Shown: in pieces, positions 1 to 7,352 of the stretch
Numbering within the stretch: the first letter of the stretch is position 1
Layout of the letters: every line of letters begins with the position of its first letter
Source: Eggerthellaceae bacterium
Lineage (GTDB): Bacteria; Actinomycetota; Coriobacteriia; Coriobacteriales; Eggerthellaceae
DNA length: 23,417 nucleotides
NCBI GenBank assembly: GCA_017559045.1
Contig: JAFYTB010000086.1
Location: 1-23,417 of the forward strand
Direction: 5' to 3'
Notes under the pieces: generated by a model
Databases searched by the model: none
Seen by the model: the letters and a program-made list of their open reading frames with translations, nothing else
Told to the model about the DNA's origin: nothing
Translations under genes and position numbers: made by a program

Positions 1-1778
1 AGGCAAGTATCTGCAGCCATATCGCAGAACAGCAGGCTGTGGTTAGTCACCACCACAGGAGAAGCTTCCGCCGTCTTGCGAGCGCCGTGAACAAAGCACG
101 AAGTTCCAAAGACCGGGCACTGACGACGCATGCAGTCATGGCTCGTCGTGGTGATGGCCTTTCTCGGAAGAGTCCTGTAGTCGATCTTCAGAGAATCGAT
201 ATCGTCGTATTCAGTCTGCTCAATAAAGGAGACAAGCGCGGCAAGCGCAGGCGCCTGGCTGCACTCCTTGGTACCGACGAGCCTCTTTCGAGGACCGTCT
301 TGAATAATGCGCTCGACCTTTCGCAGACACGGATAGTGCGAAAAGCCCTTCAGGGCCGTATAGGTCAATTCAACGCCGGTTTCCGCCAAAGACTCCTTCA
401 GTCGCGGAAGCTCCTGAAACACCAGCTGGTCCAAAAGTGCGTTTGTCTTGGTTGCAACGCCAACGTTAACATCGTTCTCAGTGGCGAGCAGAACCAACGG
501 AAGAAGGTACGCCATGGATTTGCCCACGCCCGTGCCTGCCTCAACCATCAGATTGCTATCCTCAGAGAACGCAGCGCCGATAGCCTGGGACATAAGAAGC
601 TGCTCTTCGCGAGCTTCGTAGTCAGCAAAGCGAGATCCAACGATACCCTCCGCTGAGAAGGCATCGGAAATAGCGTGTTCAGACGGGTACGTCATACCCG
701 GATACTGGAATGCCTCGTCGGATTCACCCGAAAAAGCACCCGTGGAAGCACCGTCTTTCTTCCCCGCGAAGGTCACACGAATCTGACCAGCGCCAAACAC
801 ATGCTCCTGAGAATCTTCCATATCCTCAAAGAGTTTTGCGGGCTCCAAGTCGAAAGCGTCCTTTTTCGGCTTGAACTCAATGTCAGACACCCTTTTGTTC
901 CTCATAGAACGCATTGAGAGGCGTTTAGAGGCGAGATAAGGGAAAAGCTCAAGGGTTTCTGTTTCACGTGAAACAGAGGCGTTAGACAGGCTCTCCTTGG
1001 CTTCTTCATCTACCGCGCCGACCTTGGTTTCAGATTCATTCGAAGAATCACTACCACCCTGCGCATCCGCCTCTACCTGATTGTTTGCAAAGTACTCAAA
1101 CACCTTCACCGTCGGCCAATCAGCAGCGGTGTCCATTCGGGAGATCTCACGTACAAGCTCGATAGGCATAGAACTGATTGCGGCAAGAAGGATTCGATAC
1201 AGTGCGCATGTTGAGGAGACATCGTCATCTGCACGGTGCGTCGACAAAGGCGCTCCGAAAGCCTTCACGAGGTCGAAGAGACGATGAGACTTCATCCTGG
1301 GAAGCGAAATACGTGCGAGATCAAGAGAATCCAGCCAGAGATTCTCCAACAGCGGGTAACCCGCAGGATGTTTTGTTGTGAAATTACGGTCGAAGTCAGC
1401 GTTATGGGCAACGATCTTCGCGTCTCCCACGAACTCCACCAACGCAGCCAAAGCCTCCTCCGGCGTAGGTGCATCGCAGACGTCCTCATCGTGGATGTCC
1501 GTCAAATGAGCAACATCGTCGGGAATGGGCTTGCCAGGGTTCACGAAAGTAATAAACCAATCGACAATCTCACCCTTCTCGAGCTTGGCAGCCGCTATCT
1601 GGGTAAGTTCATCATGGCTAAGGGAAAGACCGGTGGTCTCGGTATCGAGAACGACGATATTGCGATCGAAGTCACCGAAATCGAGGTTTTTAGCCTTCTC
1701 GGGCAGCTGAGCGTACCGATCGACTACCTCTTCGGGCGTCCCGTCACAGATATAATTTCTTATACGATCTTTCAGCAA
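1..1778 (-). CDS. dinG: DinG-type 3'-5' exonuclease/ATP-dependent helicase, partial (C-terminus beyond window edge)
   Basis: Reading the minus strand from 1778 to the window edge gives 592 codons without a stop. Residues 45-50 are DTETTG, followed by HNADFD at 125-130 and HRADDD at 181-186. These are the acidic and histidine residues of a DEDDh exonuclease of the DnaQ/epsilon type. After a charged, low-conservation linker (about 230-290) comes a helicase part with Walker A (GTGVGKS, about 414-420). A cysteine pattern C549-x4-C554-x6-C561, with further upstream cysteines, resembles the Fe-S cluster of DinG/XPD helicases, and VVTNHSLL follows near 577. The exonuclease-helicase fusion is the long DinG form common in Gram-positive bacteria; a role in DNA repair or R-loop removal is inferred. 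No ATG or GTG fits the beginning. An in-frame stop lies just upstream, so TTG at 1778 is the likely start. A perfect parS lies in the linker. Confidence 0.88.
   Translation of the reverse strand, partial: MLKDRIRNYICDGTPEEVVDRYAQLPEKAKNLDFGDFDRNIVVLDTETTGLSLSHDELTQIAAAKLEKGEIVDWFITFVNPGKPIPDDVAHLTDIHDEDVCDAPTPEEALAALVEFVGDAKIVAHNADFDRNFTTKHPAGYPLLENLWLDSLDLARISLPRMKSHRLFDLVKAFGAPLSTHRADDDVSSTCALYRILLAAISSMPIELVREISRMDTAADWPTVKVFEYFANNQVEADAQGGSDSSNESETKVGAVDEEAKESLSNASVSRETETLELFPYLASKRLSMRSMRNKRVSDIEFKPKKDAFDLEPAKLFEDMEDSQEHVFGAGQIRVTFAGKKDGASTGAFSGESDEAFQYPGMTYPSEHAISDAFSAEGIVGSRFADYEAREEQLLMSQAIGAAFSEDSNLMVEAGTGVGKSMAYLLPLVLLATENDVNVGVATKTNALLDQLVFQELPRLKESLAETGVELTYTALKGFSHYPCLRKVERIIQDGPRKRLVGTKECSQAPALAALVSFIEQTEYDDIDSLKIDYRTLPRKAITTTSHDCMRRQCPVFGTSCFVHGARKTAEASPVVVTNHSLLFCDMAADTC
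960..975. promoter_or_regulatory. parS: parS site 1 (inside dinG)
   Basis: A perfect 16-bp palindrome tgtttcacgtgaaaca, the known ParB-binding consensus. It is read by dinG as VSRET (residues 269-273), in the linker between exonuclease and helicase domains where sequence constraint is low. Confidence 0.95.
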
Positions 1779-1849
1779 GGCTTTAACCTATCATCTTCCG
1801 TGTTTTTAGCTAAATGTTTATTTTACCAACCATTTGCAGGTGATTACCA

Positions 1850-2488
1850 ATGGATCGTTATTTTGGAAGCTACCAGCGCTTCGACACCGTCGCCGACAAA
1901 GATGCCGGCTATCTGCTCAACGCCGACAACCTCGTCGGCGATTCCTTTGAAATCGATATCGTTTTCGAAGACAAAACCCGTGTTGCATGGCTCGTCAACA
2001 AGTTCGGAAAGAGAATCGGCTTCTTCGACGAGGATTTTTCCAGGCAATTAGCCCTTATGGAGGCAAAAGGCTGGGTTTTGAATGCCTATCTCAGCTACGT
2101 CGCCTACACCGAAGAGGCAGAAGGCGGTAAGTACTGGGGAGAAATGGCCGTTGTTTGCTATGAAAAGCAGATCGAAGCCCAAGTAGCCACTTTCACGAAA
2201 TGGCTTTCTTCGAAACTCCAGGACAGCGTTCGCCCGCGTATCGATTTCGACAACGGCGCTGTCGATAAGCTCGTTAGCAGCAAAGGCACATGGCAGCCTG
2301 AGCAAACCCTGCCCATTCTCAAGCCTGAAAAAGGCACTGTCATCATGAAGGACAGCCTTTCTCTTGGCGATAAGATCATCGAACAGGGTCGCAAGGGAAA
2401 CATCGGTTGCTACGCTATCAGCTGGGGTTTTATTATCGCCATCGTAGCCCTCGTTCTGTTCGCTATCGCTGGTATCCTGTTCCTGTAG
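1850..2488 (+). CDS. Hypothetical tail-anchored membrane protein
   Basis: A 212-residue protein starting at ATG 1850, with AGGTG seven bases upstream. I do not recognise the family. Residues 1-180 look soluble and mixed alpha/beta. The only hydrophobic segment is about 186-212, ending exactly at the C-terminus and preceded by basic residues (RKGN). This is a tail-anchor topology with the bulk in the cytoplasm. Residues 40-85 (for example GKRIGFFDEDFSRQLALM) vaguely recall the HIRAN fold, but this is only an impression. The gene diverges from dinG across 71 bp and is followed 27 bp later by rlmN, so it probably shares a transcript with rlmN. Base use resembles the neighbours, with no sign of transfer. 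Confidence 0.8.
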   Translation: MDRYFGSYQRFDTVADKDAGYLLNADNLVGDSFEIDIVFEDKTRVAWLVNKFGKRIGFFDEDFSRQLALMEAKGWVLNAYLSYVAYTEEAEGGKYWGEMAVVCYEKQIEAQVATFTKWLSSKLQDSVRPRIDFDNGAVDKLVSSKGTWQPEQTLPILKPEKGTVIMKDSLSLGDKIIEQGRKGNIGCYAISWGFIIAIVALVLFAIAGILFL

Positions 2489-2515
2489 AAGGAATCTCAA
2501 CTAGGGAGTTTTCGT

Positions 2516-3559
2516 ATGTCCAAATCCATCCTTGAATACTCTGTTGCTGATCTGGAACATCTGTTCGTTTCTTACAAACAGCCCAAATTTCGCGCAAAAC
2601 AGGTATATGAATGGCTTCACAAGCACCGCGTTACCTCATATGACCAGATGACCAATATTCCGAAGGCTCTCAGGGATTTGCTTGAGGCCGACTTCCCTCT
2701 CGGAAAGCCAGCTATTGTTGACCGCCAGGTTTCGAGCGACGGCTCCCGTAAGTACGTTCTCCGCTACTCTGACGGCAGTCTTGTTGAAACCGTCGGACTT
2801 CCGTCTTTTGATAAGAACGAACAGATCAAACGACTGACCGTTTGCTTCTCCACCCAAGTTGGCTGCGCTATGGAGTGCGCGTTCTGCGCGACCGGTAAAG
2901 AGGGCTTCACCCGAAACCTCACCGCTCTTGAGATGGTTGATCAGATCAACGTTGTCGAAACCGACTTCGACTGCAGAGTTACTAATGTAGTGGCAATGGG
3001 CCAAGGCGAACCTTTCTTGAACTACGACGAGCTCATGAAAGCGCTCCGCATCCTCAACAGCCCCGATTCGTTCAATATCGGTGCAAGGCATATCACTATC
3101 TCTACCTGCGGTATATTCTCCGGCATCGAGAAGCTCTCTGACGAACCCGAGCAGTTCACCCTCGCCATCTCGCTTCACGCTGCAACCCAAGATCTCAGAA
3201 ACGGTTTGATGCCCAGAGTCTCCAACCAGCCGCTTCGTCAGCTGAAGAAGGTTCTTGGCGATTACATTAGGAAAACCAATCGTAGAGTCACGTTTGAGTA
3301 TCTGCTCATCAAGGACATCAACGATCAAGAAGAAGATCTGTCTGCTCTTGTTTCCTTCTGCAAGAACATCCTCTGCCATGTAAATCTTCTTCCGATGAAC
3401 AGTATCGATGGATCTGATCTGCAACCCAGCAATCAGGAGACCTGCAACCATTGGCTCTCTGTTCTTGAGAAGAACGGCATCGAAGCTACGATGAGAAAAT
3501 CTCGTGGCTCCGACATCGCCGGCGCTTGTGGTCAGCTGAAGAACAAACAGGCTCAGTAA
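2516..3559 (+). CDS. rlmN: RlmN, dual-specificity 23S rRNA (A2503-C2)/tRNA (A37-C2) methyltransferase
   Basis: A radical-SAM enzyme that methylates C2 of adenosine 2503 in 23S rRNA and of A37 in some tRNAs. The 347-residue length is normal. The cluster motif C117-x3-C121-x2-C124 (CAMECAFC) is present. C110, seven residues before it, and C338 in the near-terminal ACGQL match the two extra cysteines used in the ping-pong methyl transfer. SAM-binding segments such as AMGQGEP and ISTCG are visible. ATG at 2516 is preceded by AGGGAG. It lies 27 bp behind the tail-anchored orphan gene. Its transcript should end in the parS-containing hairpin at 3584-3619. It is one of few plus-strand genes left of the proposed origin. 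Confidence 0.96.
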   Translation: MSKSILEYSVADLEHLFVSYKQPKFRAKQVYEWLHKHRVTSYDQMTNIPKALRDLLEADFPLGKPAIVDRQVSSDGSRKYVLRYSDGSLVETVGLPSFDKNEQIKRLTVCFSTQVGCAMECAFCATGKEGFTRNLTALEMVDQINVVETDFDCRVTNVVAMGQGEPFLNYDELMKALRILNSPDSFNIGARHITISTCGIFSGIEKLSDEPEQFTLAISLHAATQDLRNGLMPRVSNQPLRQLKKVLGDYIRKTNRRVTFEYLLIKDINDQEEDLSALVSFCKNILCHVNLLPMNSIDGSDLQPSNQETCNHWLSVLEKNGIEATMRKSRGSDIAGACGQLKNKQAQ

Positions 3560-3583
3560 CCGAAGCAGTATCCACCAAACAAC

Positions 3584-3619
3584 AAAGCCCGGATGTTTCA
3601 CGTGAAACATCCGGGCTTT
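3584..3619. terminator. Convergent terminator whose stem contains parS site 2
   Basis: A perfect 36-bp palindrome. Its centre (3594-3609) is the parS 16-mer and its outer arms are aaagcccgga/tccgggcttt. On the plus strand a T-rich tail (ttttcttta) follows, giving an intrinsic terminator for rlmN. The minus strand has AAA-bordered symmetry that could also end parB transcription. It sits between the convergent rlmN and parB. Confidence 0.85.
3594..3609. promoter_or_regulatory. parS: parS site 2
   Basis: Exact copy of tgtttcacgtgaaaca, embedded as the upper stem of the rlmN/parB terminator. Confidence 0.95.
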
Positions 3620-3675
3620 TCTTTACCTGTAGATCTCAGATCTAAACCACAAAGGAAGTCGTTCCTCAAGAAACC

Positions 3676-4755
3676 TTAAGAGGCTGAAGAAATGATCTCC
3701 TGGAACAGGCGCTGAAGCTCCTCCTCGTCCTTGAATTCGATCTCGATCTTGTTCTTACCCTTAGCAGACTTAACCTTGACGTTGGTATGGAGGGCTTCCC
3801 TCAGACCCTTCGCAACCTTCTTGAACGAATCCGGAGTAGCAGTACGGGAGGAAGGCGCAGAAGCATCCTTCTTACCAGAGAGCAGACGAGCGAGAGATTC
3901 AGTCTCACGAACGCTCAGCTTAGTTTCAGCAAGCTTCTTCGTTAGGATGTCTCTTCCCTCCTGAGTCGGGATGGAGAGGATAGCGCGGGCATGGCCAGCA
4001 GTGATCTTCTCCTCATAAAGCAAGCGCTGAGCCTCTTCGGGCAACTCAAGCAGACGAAGCGCATTGGCAACAGTCGAACGACCCTTCGACATAGCCTTCG
4101 CAACCTCAAGCTGAGTCATGTCGTTGCGTTCCATCATACGACGATAGCCATAAGCCTCTTCGATCGGATTGAGGTCAGAACGCTGGATGTTCTCGATCAT
4201 GGCAAGCTCAAGTGCCTTAGCATCGTCGACTTCTTTGATGCGGATCGGAACTTTTTCGAGACCGACCAGCTTACATGCCTGCCAACGTCTCTCACCAGCA
4301 ATGATCTGATAGCTATCAACACCGGTCTTTCTCACGACGATCGGCTGCAGGAGTCCATCCTTCTGAATAGACTCAGCAAGCTCAGCGAGCTCTTCCTTCT
4401 TGAAATTAGTACGCGGCTGATCGGGATTAGGAGAAACCTGATCAATAGGAACCTCATCGATAACACGAGGCTCTTCACGACGAACGCGCTCGGAAACACC
4501 CTTGATCTCGACATCCTCACCAGGAATAGAGATTGTTTCACGTGAAACACCCTGCTTTACAACAGGTTCCTCAACTCGTGCCTGAACCCTAGCGGGCTTC
4601 GGCTCGATAATAGGATCATAGGAATCAATCTCGCCAGCATCGACAACAATCCTCTGACGAGCTCTTACCGGCTCCTGAGGCGCAGCTTCCTCATACGCAC
4701 CGCCAAGAAGAGAATTAAGGCCTCGACCAAGACCGCTTTTCGTCGTTTTAGCCAC
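3676..4755 (-). CDS. parB: ParB/Spo0J chromosome-partitioning CTPase
   Basis: Binds parS, spreads along DNA as a CTP-dependent clamp and recruits ParA and SMC. Features in order, in a 359-residue protein: N-terminal GLGRGLNSLLGG, the ParA-contacting peptide; a long variable linker (about 20-97); VIDEVPIDQVSPNPDQPR opening the ParB/Srx domain; GERRW at 154-158 and ENIQR at 188-192 for CTP binding; a helix-turn-helix near 214-236 for parS; and a C-terminal dimerisation region. The linker is longer than the few dozen residues usual in this family and encodes a parS site (VSRET, 70-74). I choose GTG at 4755 because AAGGAAG sits nine bases upstream. The TTG at 4761 is too close to that ribosome-binding site. 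The start overlaps the parA stop by 8 nt, indicating translational coupling. Confidence 0.95.
   Translation of the reverse strand: MAKTTKSGLGRGLNSLLGGAYEEAAPQEPVRARQRIVVDAGEIDSYDPIIEPKPARVQARVEEPVVKQGVSRETISIPGEDVEIKGVSERVRREEPRVIDEVPIDQVSPNPDQPRTNFKKEELAELAESIQKDGLLQPIVVRKTGVDSYQIIAGERRWQACKLVGLEKVPIRIKEVDDAKALELAMIENIQRSDLNPIEEAYGYRRMMERNDMTQLEVAKAMSKGRSTVANALRLLELPEEAQRLLYEEKITAGHARAILSIPTQEGRDILTKKLAETKLSVRETESLARLLSGKKDASAPSSRTATPDSFKKVAKGLREALHTNVKVKSAKGKNKIEIEFKDEEELQRLFQEIISSAS
4534..4549. promoter_or_regulatory. parS: parS site 3 (inside parB)
   Basis: Perfect tgtttcacgtgaaaca in the linker-coding part of parB, read as VSRET in the same codon phase as the site in dinG. Confidence 0.95.
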
Positions 4756-5737
4756 GAGCAATCACTTCCTTCGCAAGCTCGATATAAGCAATCGATCCCT
4801 TACCCTTAGGATCGTATTCCGTAATGGGCTGACCAAAGCTAGGAGCCTCAGAGAGCTTCACGGTACGGGGGATCATCGTATTAAACACAGTTCGACCAAA
4901 GTAGCCCCTCACTTCGTCTACAACCTGCTTAGAGAGCAAGGTCCTGTTGTCATACATAGTGAGAAGGACTCCGTAGATATCAAGAGTCGGATTAAGGCGA
5001 GTTTTGACACGTTTCATCGAATCAAGAAGTTTTGTCACACCTTCGAGCGCATAGAACTCGCACTGGATAGGAATAAGCAGCTTATCTGCTGCAACAAGGG
5101 CGTTAACGGTCAGCAAGCCGAGAGACGGAGGACAATCGATGACAATAAAGTCATATTTGCCCCTCATGCTTCCCACAGCGTCCTTAAGCCTGTTCTCGCG
5201 AGCCATCTCAGAAACAAGCTCGACTTCGGCACCGGCTAGATTGATGGTTGCAGGTGCGATATCAAGCCCGTTGCACACATCGGGAATGATAACTTCCTCG
5301 AGAGGAACATCATTGAGGAGAACATCGTAGATGCAGTTGCTGATTGTGCTCTTTTCAATACCAAGACCGCTGGAGGAGTTACCCTGAGGGTCGAGATCAA
5401 CAAGAAGAACCTGCTTATTCATTGCTCCAAGCGCTGCAGAGAGGTTAATAGCGGTAGTGGATTTACCAACGCCACCCTTCTGATTGATAATCGCAAGAAT
5501 CTTGGTTTGACCAATTACATGCTTGACAGGTTTCTTCTCCTGATAAGATCTCGGTGCAGCCACTTCAACCCTATCCTCTCTAATAGGTGCAACTTCTCTT
5601 TGTCTCACAGTCGCCTCACCGGCATTCTGAGAGGCGTAAACATCTGCCACTTCGCTGGAATCCGAATAGTTTTCAGCATCATTAAACGCATGGTCAGATG
5701 CCTTTTTATCCTTTTTGAGGTTATTGAACAAACCCAT
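4748..5737 (-). CDS. parA: ParA/Soj chromosome-partitioning ATPase
   Basis: Deviant Walker-A ATPase that binds DNA nonspecifically as an ATP dimer and is stimulated by ParB. KGGVGKST at 87-94 carries the signature lysine K87; later motifs include LLVDLDPQGN and DFIVIDCPPSLG. The protein is 329 residues, about 75 longer than typical Soj. The excess is a charged, probably disordered N-terminal stretch before TKILAIINQKGG. The ATG at 5737 has AAAGGGG upstream at normal distance, so the extension is probably real. It overlaps parB by 8 nt and follows rsmG after 127 bp containing parS and a likely promoter. Confidence 0.95.
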   Translation of the reverse strand: MGLFNNLKKDKKASDHAFNDAENYSDSSEVADVYASQNAGEATVRQREVAPIREDRVEVAAPRSYQEKKPVKHVIGQTKILAIINQKGGVGKSTTAINLSAALGAMNKQVLLVDLDPQGNSSSGLGIEKSTISNCIYDVLLNDVPLEEVIIPDVCNGLDIAPATINLAGAEVELVSEMARENRLKDAVGSMRGKYDFIVIDCPPSLGLLTVNALVAADKLLIPIQCEFYALEGVTKLLDSMKRVKTRLNPTLDIYGVLLTMYDNRTLLSKQVVDEVRGYFGRTVFNTMIPRTVKLSEAPSFGQPITEYDPKGKGSIAYIELAKEVIARG

Positions 5738-5763
5738 AGGAAAGCCCCTTTCTTACGGAAGGC

Positions 5764-5769
5764 AGTATA
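5764..5769 (-). promoter_or_regulatory. Extended -10 of the likely parA promoter
   Basis: On the minus strand TGG-TATACT forms an extended -10 element (TGnTATACT). It lies 26 bp before the parA start, allowing a short leader. No good -35 is present. The expected -35 region falls on parS site 4, suggesting ParB occupancy could repress parAB. Confidence 0.55.
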
Positions 5770-5776
5770 CCAACTA

Positions 5777-5813
5777 TGCACCTCAATGTTTCACGTGAAA
5801 CATCCAAGGTGCA
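5777..5813. repeat. Inverted repeat enclosing parS site 4
   Basis: Arms tgcacct (5777-5783) and aggtgca (5807-5813) are exact reverse complements surrounding parS 5787-5802, which is itself a palindrome. In RNA this would give a stacked hairpin between rsmG and parA. No T-run follows on the minus strand, so it is not a clear terminator. Confidence 0.7.
5787..5802. promoter_or_regulatory. parS: parS site 4
   Basis: Perfect tgtttcacgtgaaaca between rsmG and parA, overlapping the -35 region of the likely parA promoter. Confidence 0.95.
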
Positions 5814-5864
5814 CGCTATTCAATAGATTTATTAATCACCGACAGCCTTACGGTTCGGTTGCAT

Positions 5865-6527
5865 CTATTTCTTAACCAAAGGGTTATGCTGCGCCATACC
5901 GACATTTCGGGGAAGCTTAACCTTAGGAGAACCAATCTTTTGGAAAACGATGATCTCTCTAGTGGTAATTCCATCACTCAAAACAAGAGAACGCCTGTTG
6001 AGAAGCTTCATTCCAACGAGATCGCAAATATCCAGAGCAGACTGAATCTCCTCTTCGGATACCTTCGCTTTATAACAAATCAATTGACCGCCGCGTTTAA
6101 GCAGGGGAGAGGAAAGCTCGAGAAGGCTATTGAGCTGCGAGAGAGCTCGAGCGGTAAGAACAGAGAAGGCGCCGGGTTTCTCTTTAGCGAGATCCTCAAT
6201 TCTTCCACCGTAGGTAGAAACAGTCTCAGACATGCCGATCTCAGAAACAATATCAGCAAGGATCCTGACCTTTTTCTTTACGGAATCAACGAGAACAGTC
6301 TCTCGTCCGGTGTAAATAGCAAGAGGAACACCAGGGAAGCCGCCGCCAGTGCCAAGATCACCGTACAAACCTTCCGGAGCAGCGTTGATCTCTTCAAGAG
6401 CGACAAGAGAGTCCTCGATATGAAGAACAAGAGCCTCTTCCCAAGAGGATATCCTCGTAAGATTAGTTGTCTCGTTAGCTACAAGAAGCTTTTCGAGATA
6501 CTGAAGCACTAGTTCTTTCTTATCCAT
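5865..6527 (-). CDS. rsmG: RsmG (GidB), 16S rRNA (G527-N7) methyltransferase
   Basis: SAM-dependent methyltransferase modifying G527 in the 530 loop of 16S rRNA. The 220-residue length is typical. The SAM-binding motif GDLGTGGGFPG is at 56-66, followed by LVDSVKKKVRIL and the ARALSQLNSLLEL segment seen in RsmG. The ATG at 6527 has AAGGTGG just upstream. It lies before parA-parB on the same strand, the classic gidB-soj-spo0J order. Two parS sites stand immediately upstream, and the strong terminator at 6657-6690 separates it from jag, so it needs its own promoter within 6528-6660. Confidence 0.95.
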   Translation of the reverse strand: MDKKELVLQYLEKLLVANETTNLTRISSWEEALVLHIEDSLVALEEINAAPEGLYGDLGTGGGFPGVPLAIYTGRETVLVDSVKKKVRILADIVSEIGMSETVSTYGGRIEDLAKEKPGAFSVLTARALSQLNSLLELSSPLLKRGGQLICYKAKVSEEEIQSALDICDLVGMKLLNRRSLVLSDGITTREIIVFQKIGSPKVKLPRNVGMAQHNPLVKK

Positions 6528-6540
6528 AAACCACCTTCAA

Positions 6541-6556
6541 TGTTTCACGTGAAACA
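6541..6556. promoter_or_regulatory. parS: parS site 5
   Basis: Perfect tgtttcacgtgaaaca in the rsmG leader, 13 bp upstream of its start codon and just beyond its ribosome-binding site. Confidence 0.95.
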
Positions 6557-6582
6557 TCCAGTTACATTAATAATTCGATTAG

Positions 6583-6606
6583 ACAATGTTTCACGTGAAA
6601 CATTGT
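6583..6606. promoter_or_regulatory. parS: parS site 6 within a 24-bp perfect palindrome
   Basis: The 16-bp parS core is 6587-6602. Symmetry continues four bases each side (acaa/ttgt), making a 24-bp palindrome. Its centre is 46 bp from parS site 5. On the minus strand a TACAAT hexamer abuts it, a possible -10 for rsmG. Confidence 0.95.
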
Positions 6607-6656
6607 ACATCAAAGCCCGACCGCAATCGAAGCCTCGAATCACATTCGATCAGGCA

Positions 6657-6690
6657 AACAAAAAAACGCGCCTGATATTCAGGCGCGTTT
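6657..6690 (-). terminator. Intrinsic terminator of the rpmH-jag unit
   Basis: On the minus strand a perfect 12-bp stem (aaacgcgcctga / tcaggcgcgttt) with a 3-nt loop is followed by seven T residues. It lies 45 bp beyond the jag stop. Confidence 0.9.
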
Positions 6691-6734
6691 AAATCATCAA
6701 GACTGCGAGAGTCAGAAGAAAGCTAATCGGTCAC

Positions 6735-7280
6735 TTACTTCTTAAGAGGAACAACGACGACGTGACGAGCGGAGCCCTCACCCTCAGAAACAGTCTCAAC
6801 ACGCGGATCATCGCGAAGAGCAATGTGAACGATCCTGCGCTCATACGGGCTCATCGGGCGAAGCTTAACGCTGGAGTGCTGAGAAGCAGCGCGGTTAGCG
6901 GAAGAACGAGCGATAGACTCGAGCTTCTGGCGCTGACGGCTCTTATAACCCTCAACATCAACGACGACGGGGTAACGGAAGCCGATCTTCCTCACAGTGA
7001 TAGCAGAGACCAGGAACTGTAGGGCATCCAGGGTCTTGCCATGACGACCAATGAGAACAGCAAGGTCATCGCCGGTGATGTCGAGAATAAGCTCACCCTC
7101 GTCACCTTCGTACTCGTCGATAGTAACCTCACCGACGTTGAAGTACTTAAGAATATCCTGAAGAACAGCAATGCTGGTGTCAGCGATGTTATCGAGAACC
7201 TCATCGGTAATCTCAGGGGTGGAATCGAGCTCAACTGCGGCTTCGGAGTCAACAATATCCTTAATGATATCTTCAGACAT
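6735..7280 (-). CDS. jag: Jag/KhpB RNA-binding protein (KH + R3H)
   Basis: RNA-binding protein usually encoded next to yidC, linked in other Gram-positives to cell-envelope and division control through RNA binding. Residues 1-45 are acidic. A KH domain with GRHG at 78-81 (DLAVLIGRHGKTLDALQ) is followed by an R3H domain (about 120-181) with RPMSPYERRIVHIAL and a basic end. At 181 residues it lacks the N-terminal Jag domain of longer homologues. ATG at 7280 is preceded by AGGAG eight bases upstream. A terminator-like hairpin lies between yidC and jag, so jag may be expressed below its upstream partners. Confidence 0.93.
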   Translation of the reverse strand: MSEDIIKDIVDSEAAVELDSTPEITDEVLDNIADTSIAVLQDILKYFNVGEVTIDEYEGDEGELILDITGDDLAVLIGRHGKTLDALQFLVSAITVRKIGFRYPVVVDVEGYKSRQRQKLESIARSSANRAASQHSSVKLRPMSPYERRIVHIALRDDPRVETVSEGEGSARHVVVVPLKK

Positions 7281-7305
7281 ACTTCTACTCCTAAACTAAG
7301 AGACA

Positions 7306-7338
7306 ACAAAAAGGAGTGTTTCCTTCGAAACACTCCTT
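7306..7338 (-). terminator. Terminator/attenuator hairpin between yidC and jag
   Basis: On the minus strand a perfect 12-bp stem (aaggagtgtttc / gaaacactcctt) with a GAAG loop is followed directly by a run of T (ttttt). It lies 14 bp after the yidC stop, before jag. It may be a partial terminator setting the jag level. Confidence 0.8.
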
Positions 7339-7352
7339 AAAGGCAAGCTAAT

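Noticed and set aside
39..2051. Plus-strand open frames between 39 and 2051
   Set aside because: They lie opposite the clearly coding dinG frame and show no family features.
4756..4761. TTG at 4761 as the parB start
   Set aside because: Only three bases from the ribosome-binding site; GTG 4755 has proper spacing and matches other ParB N-termini.
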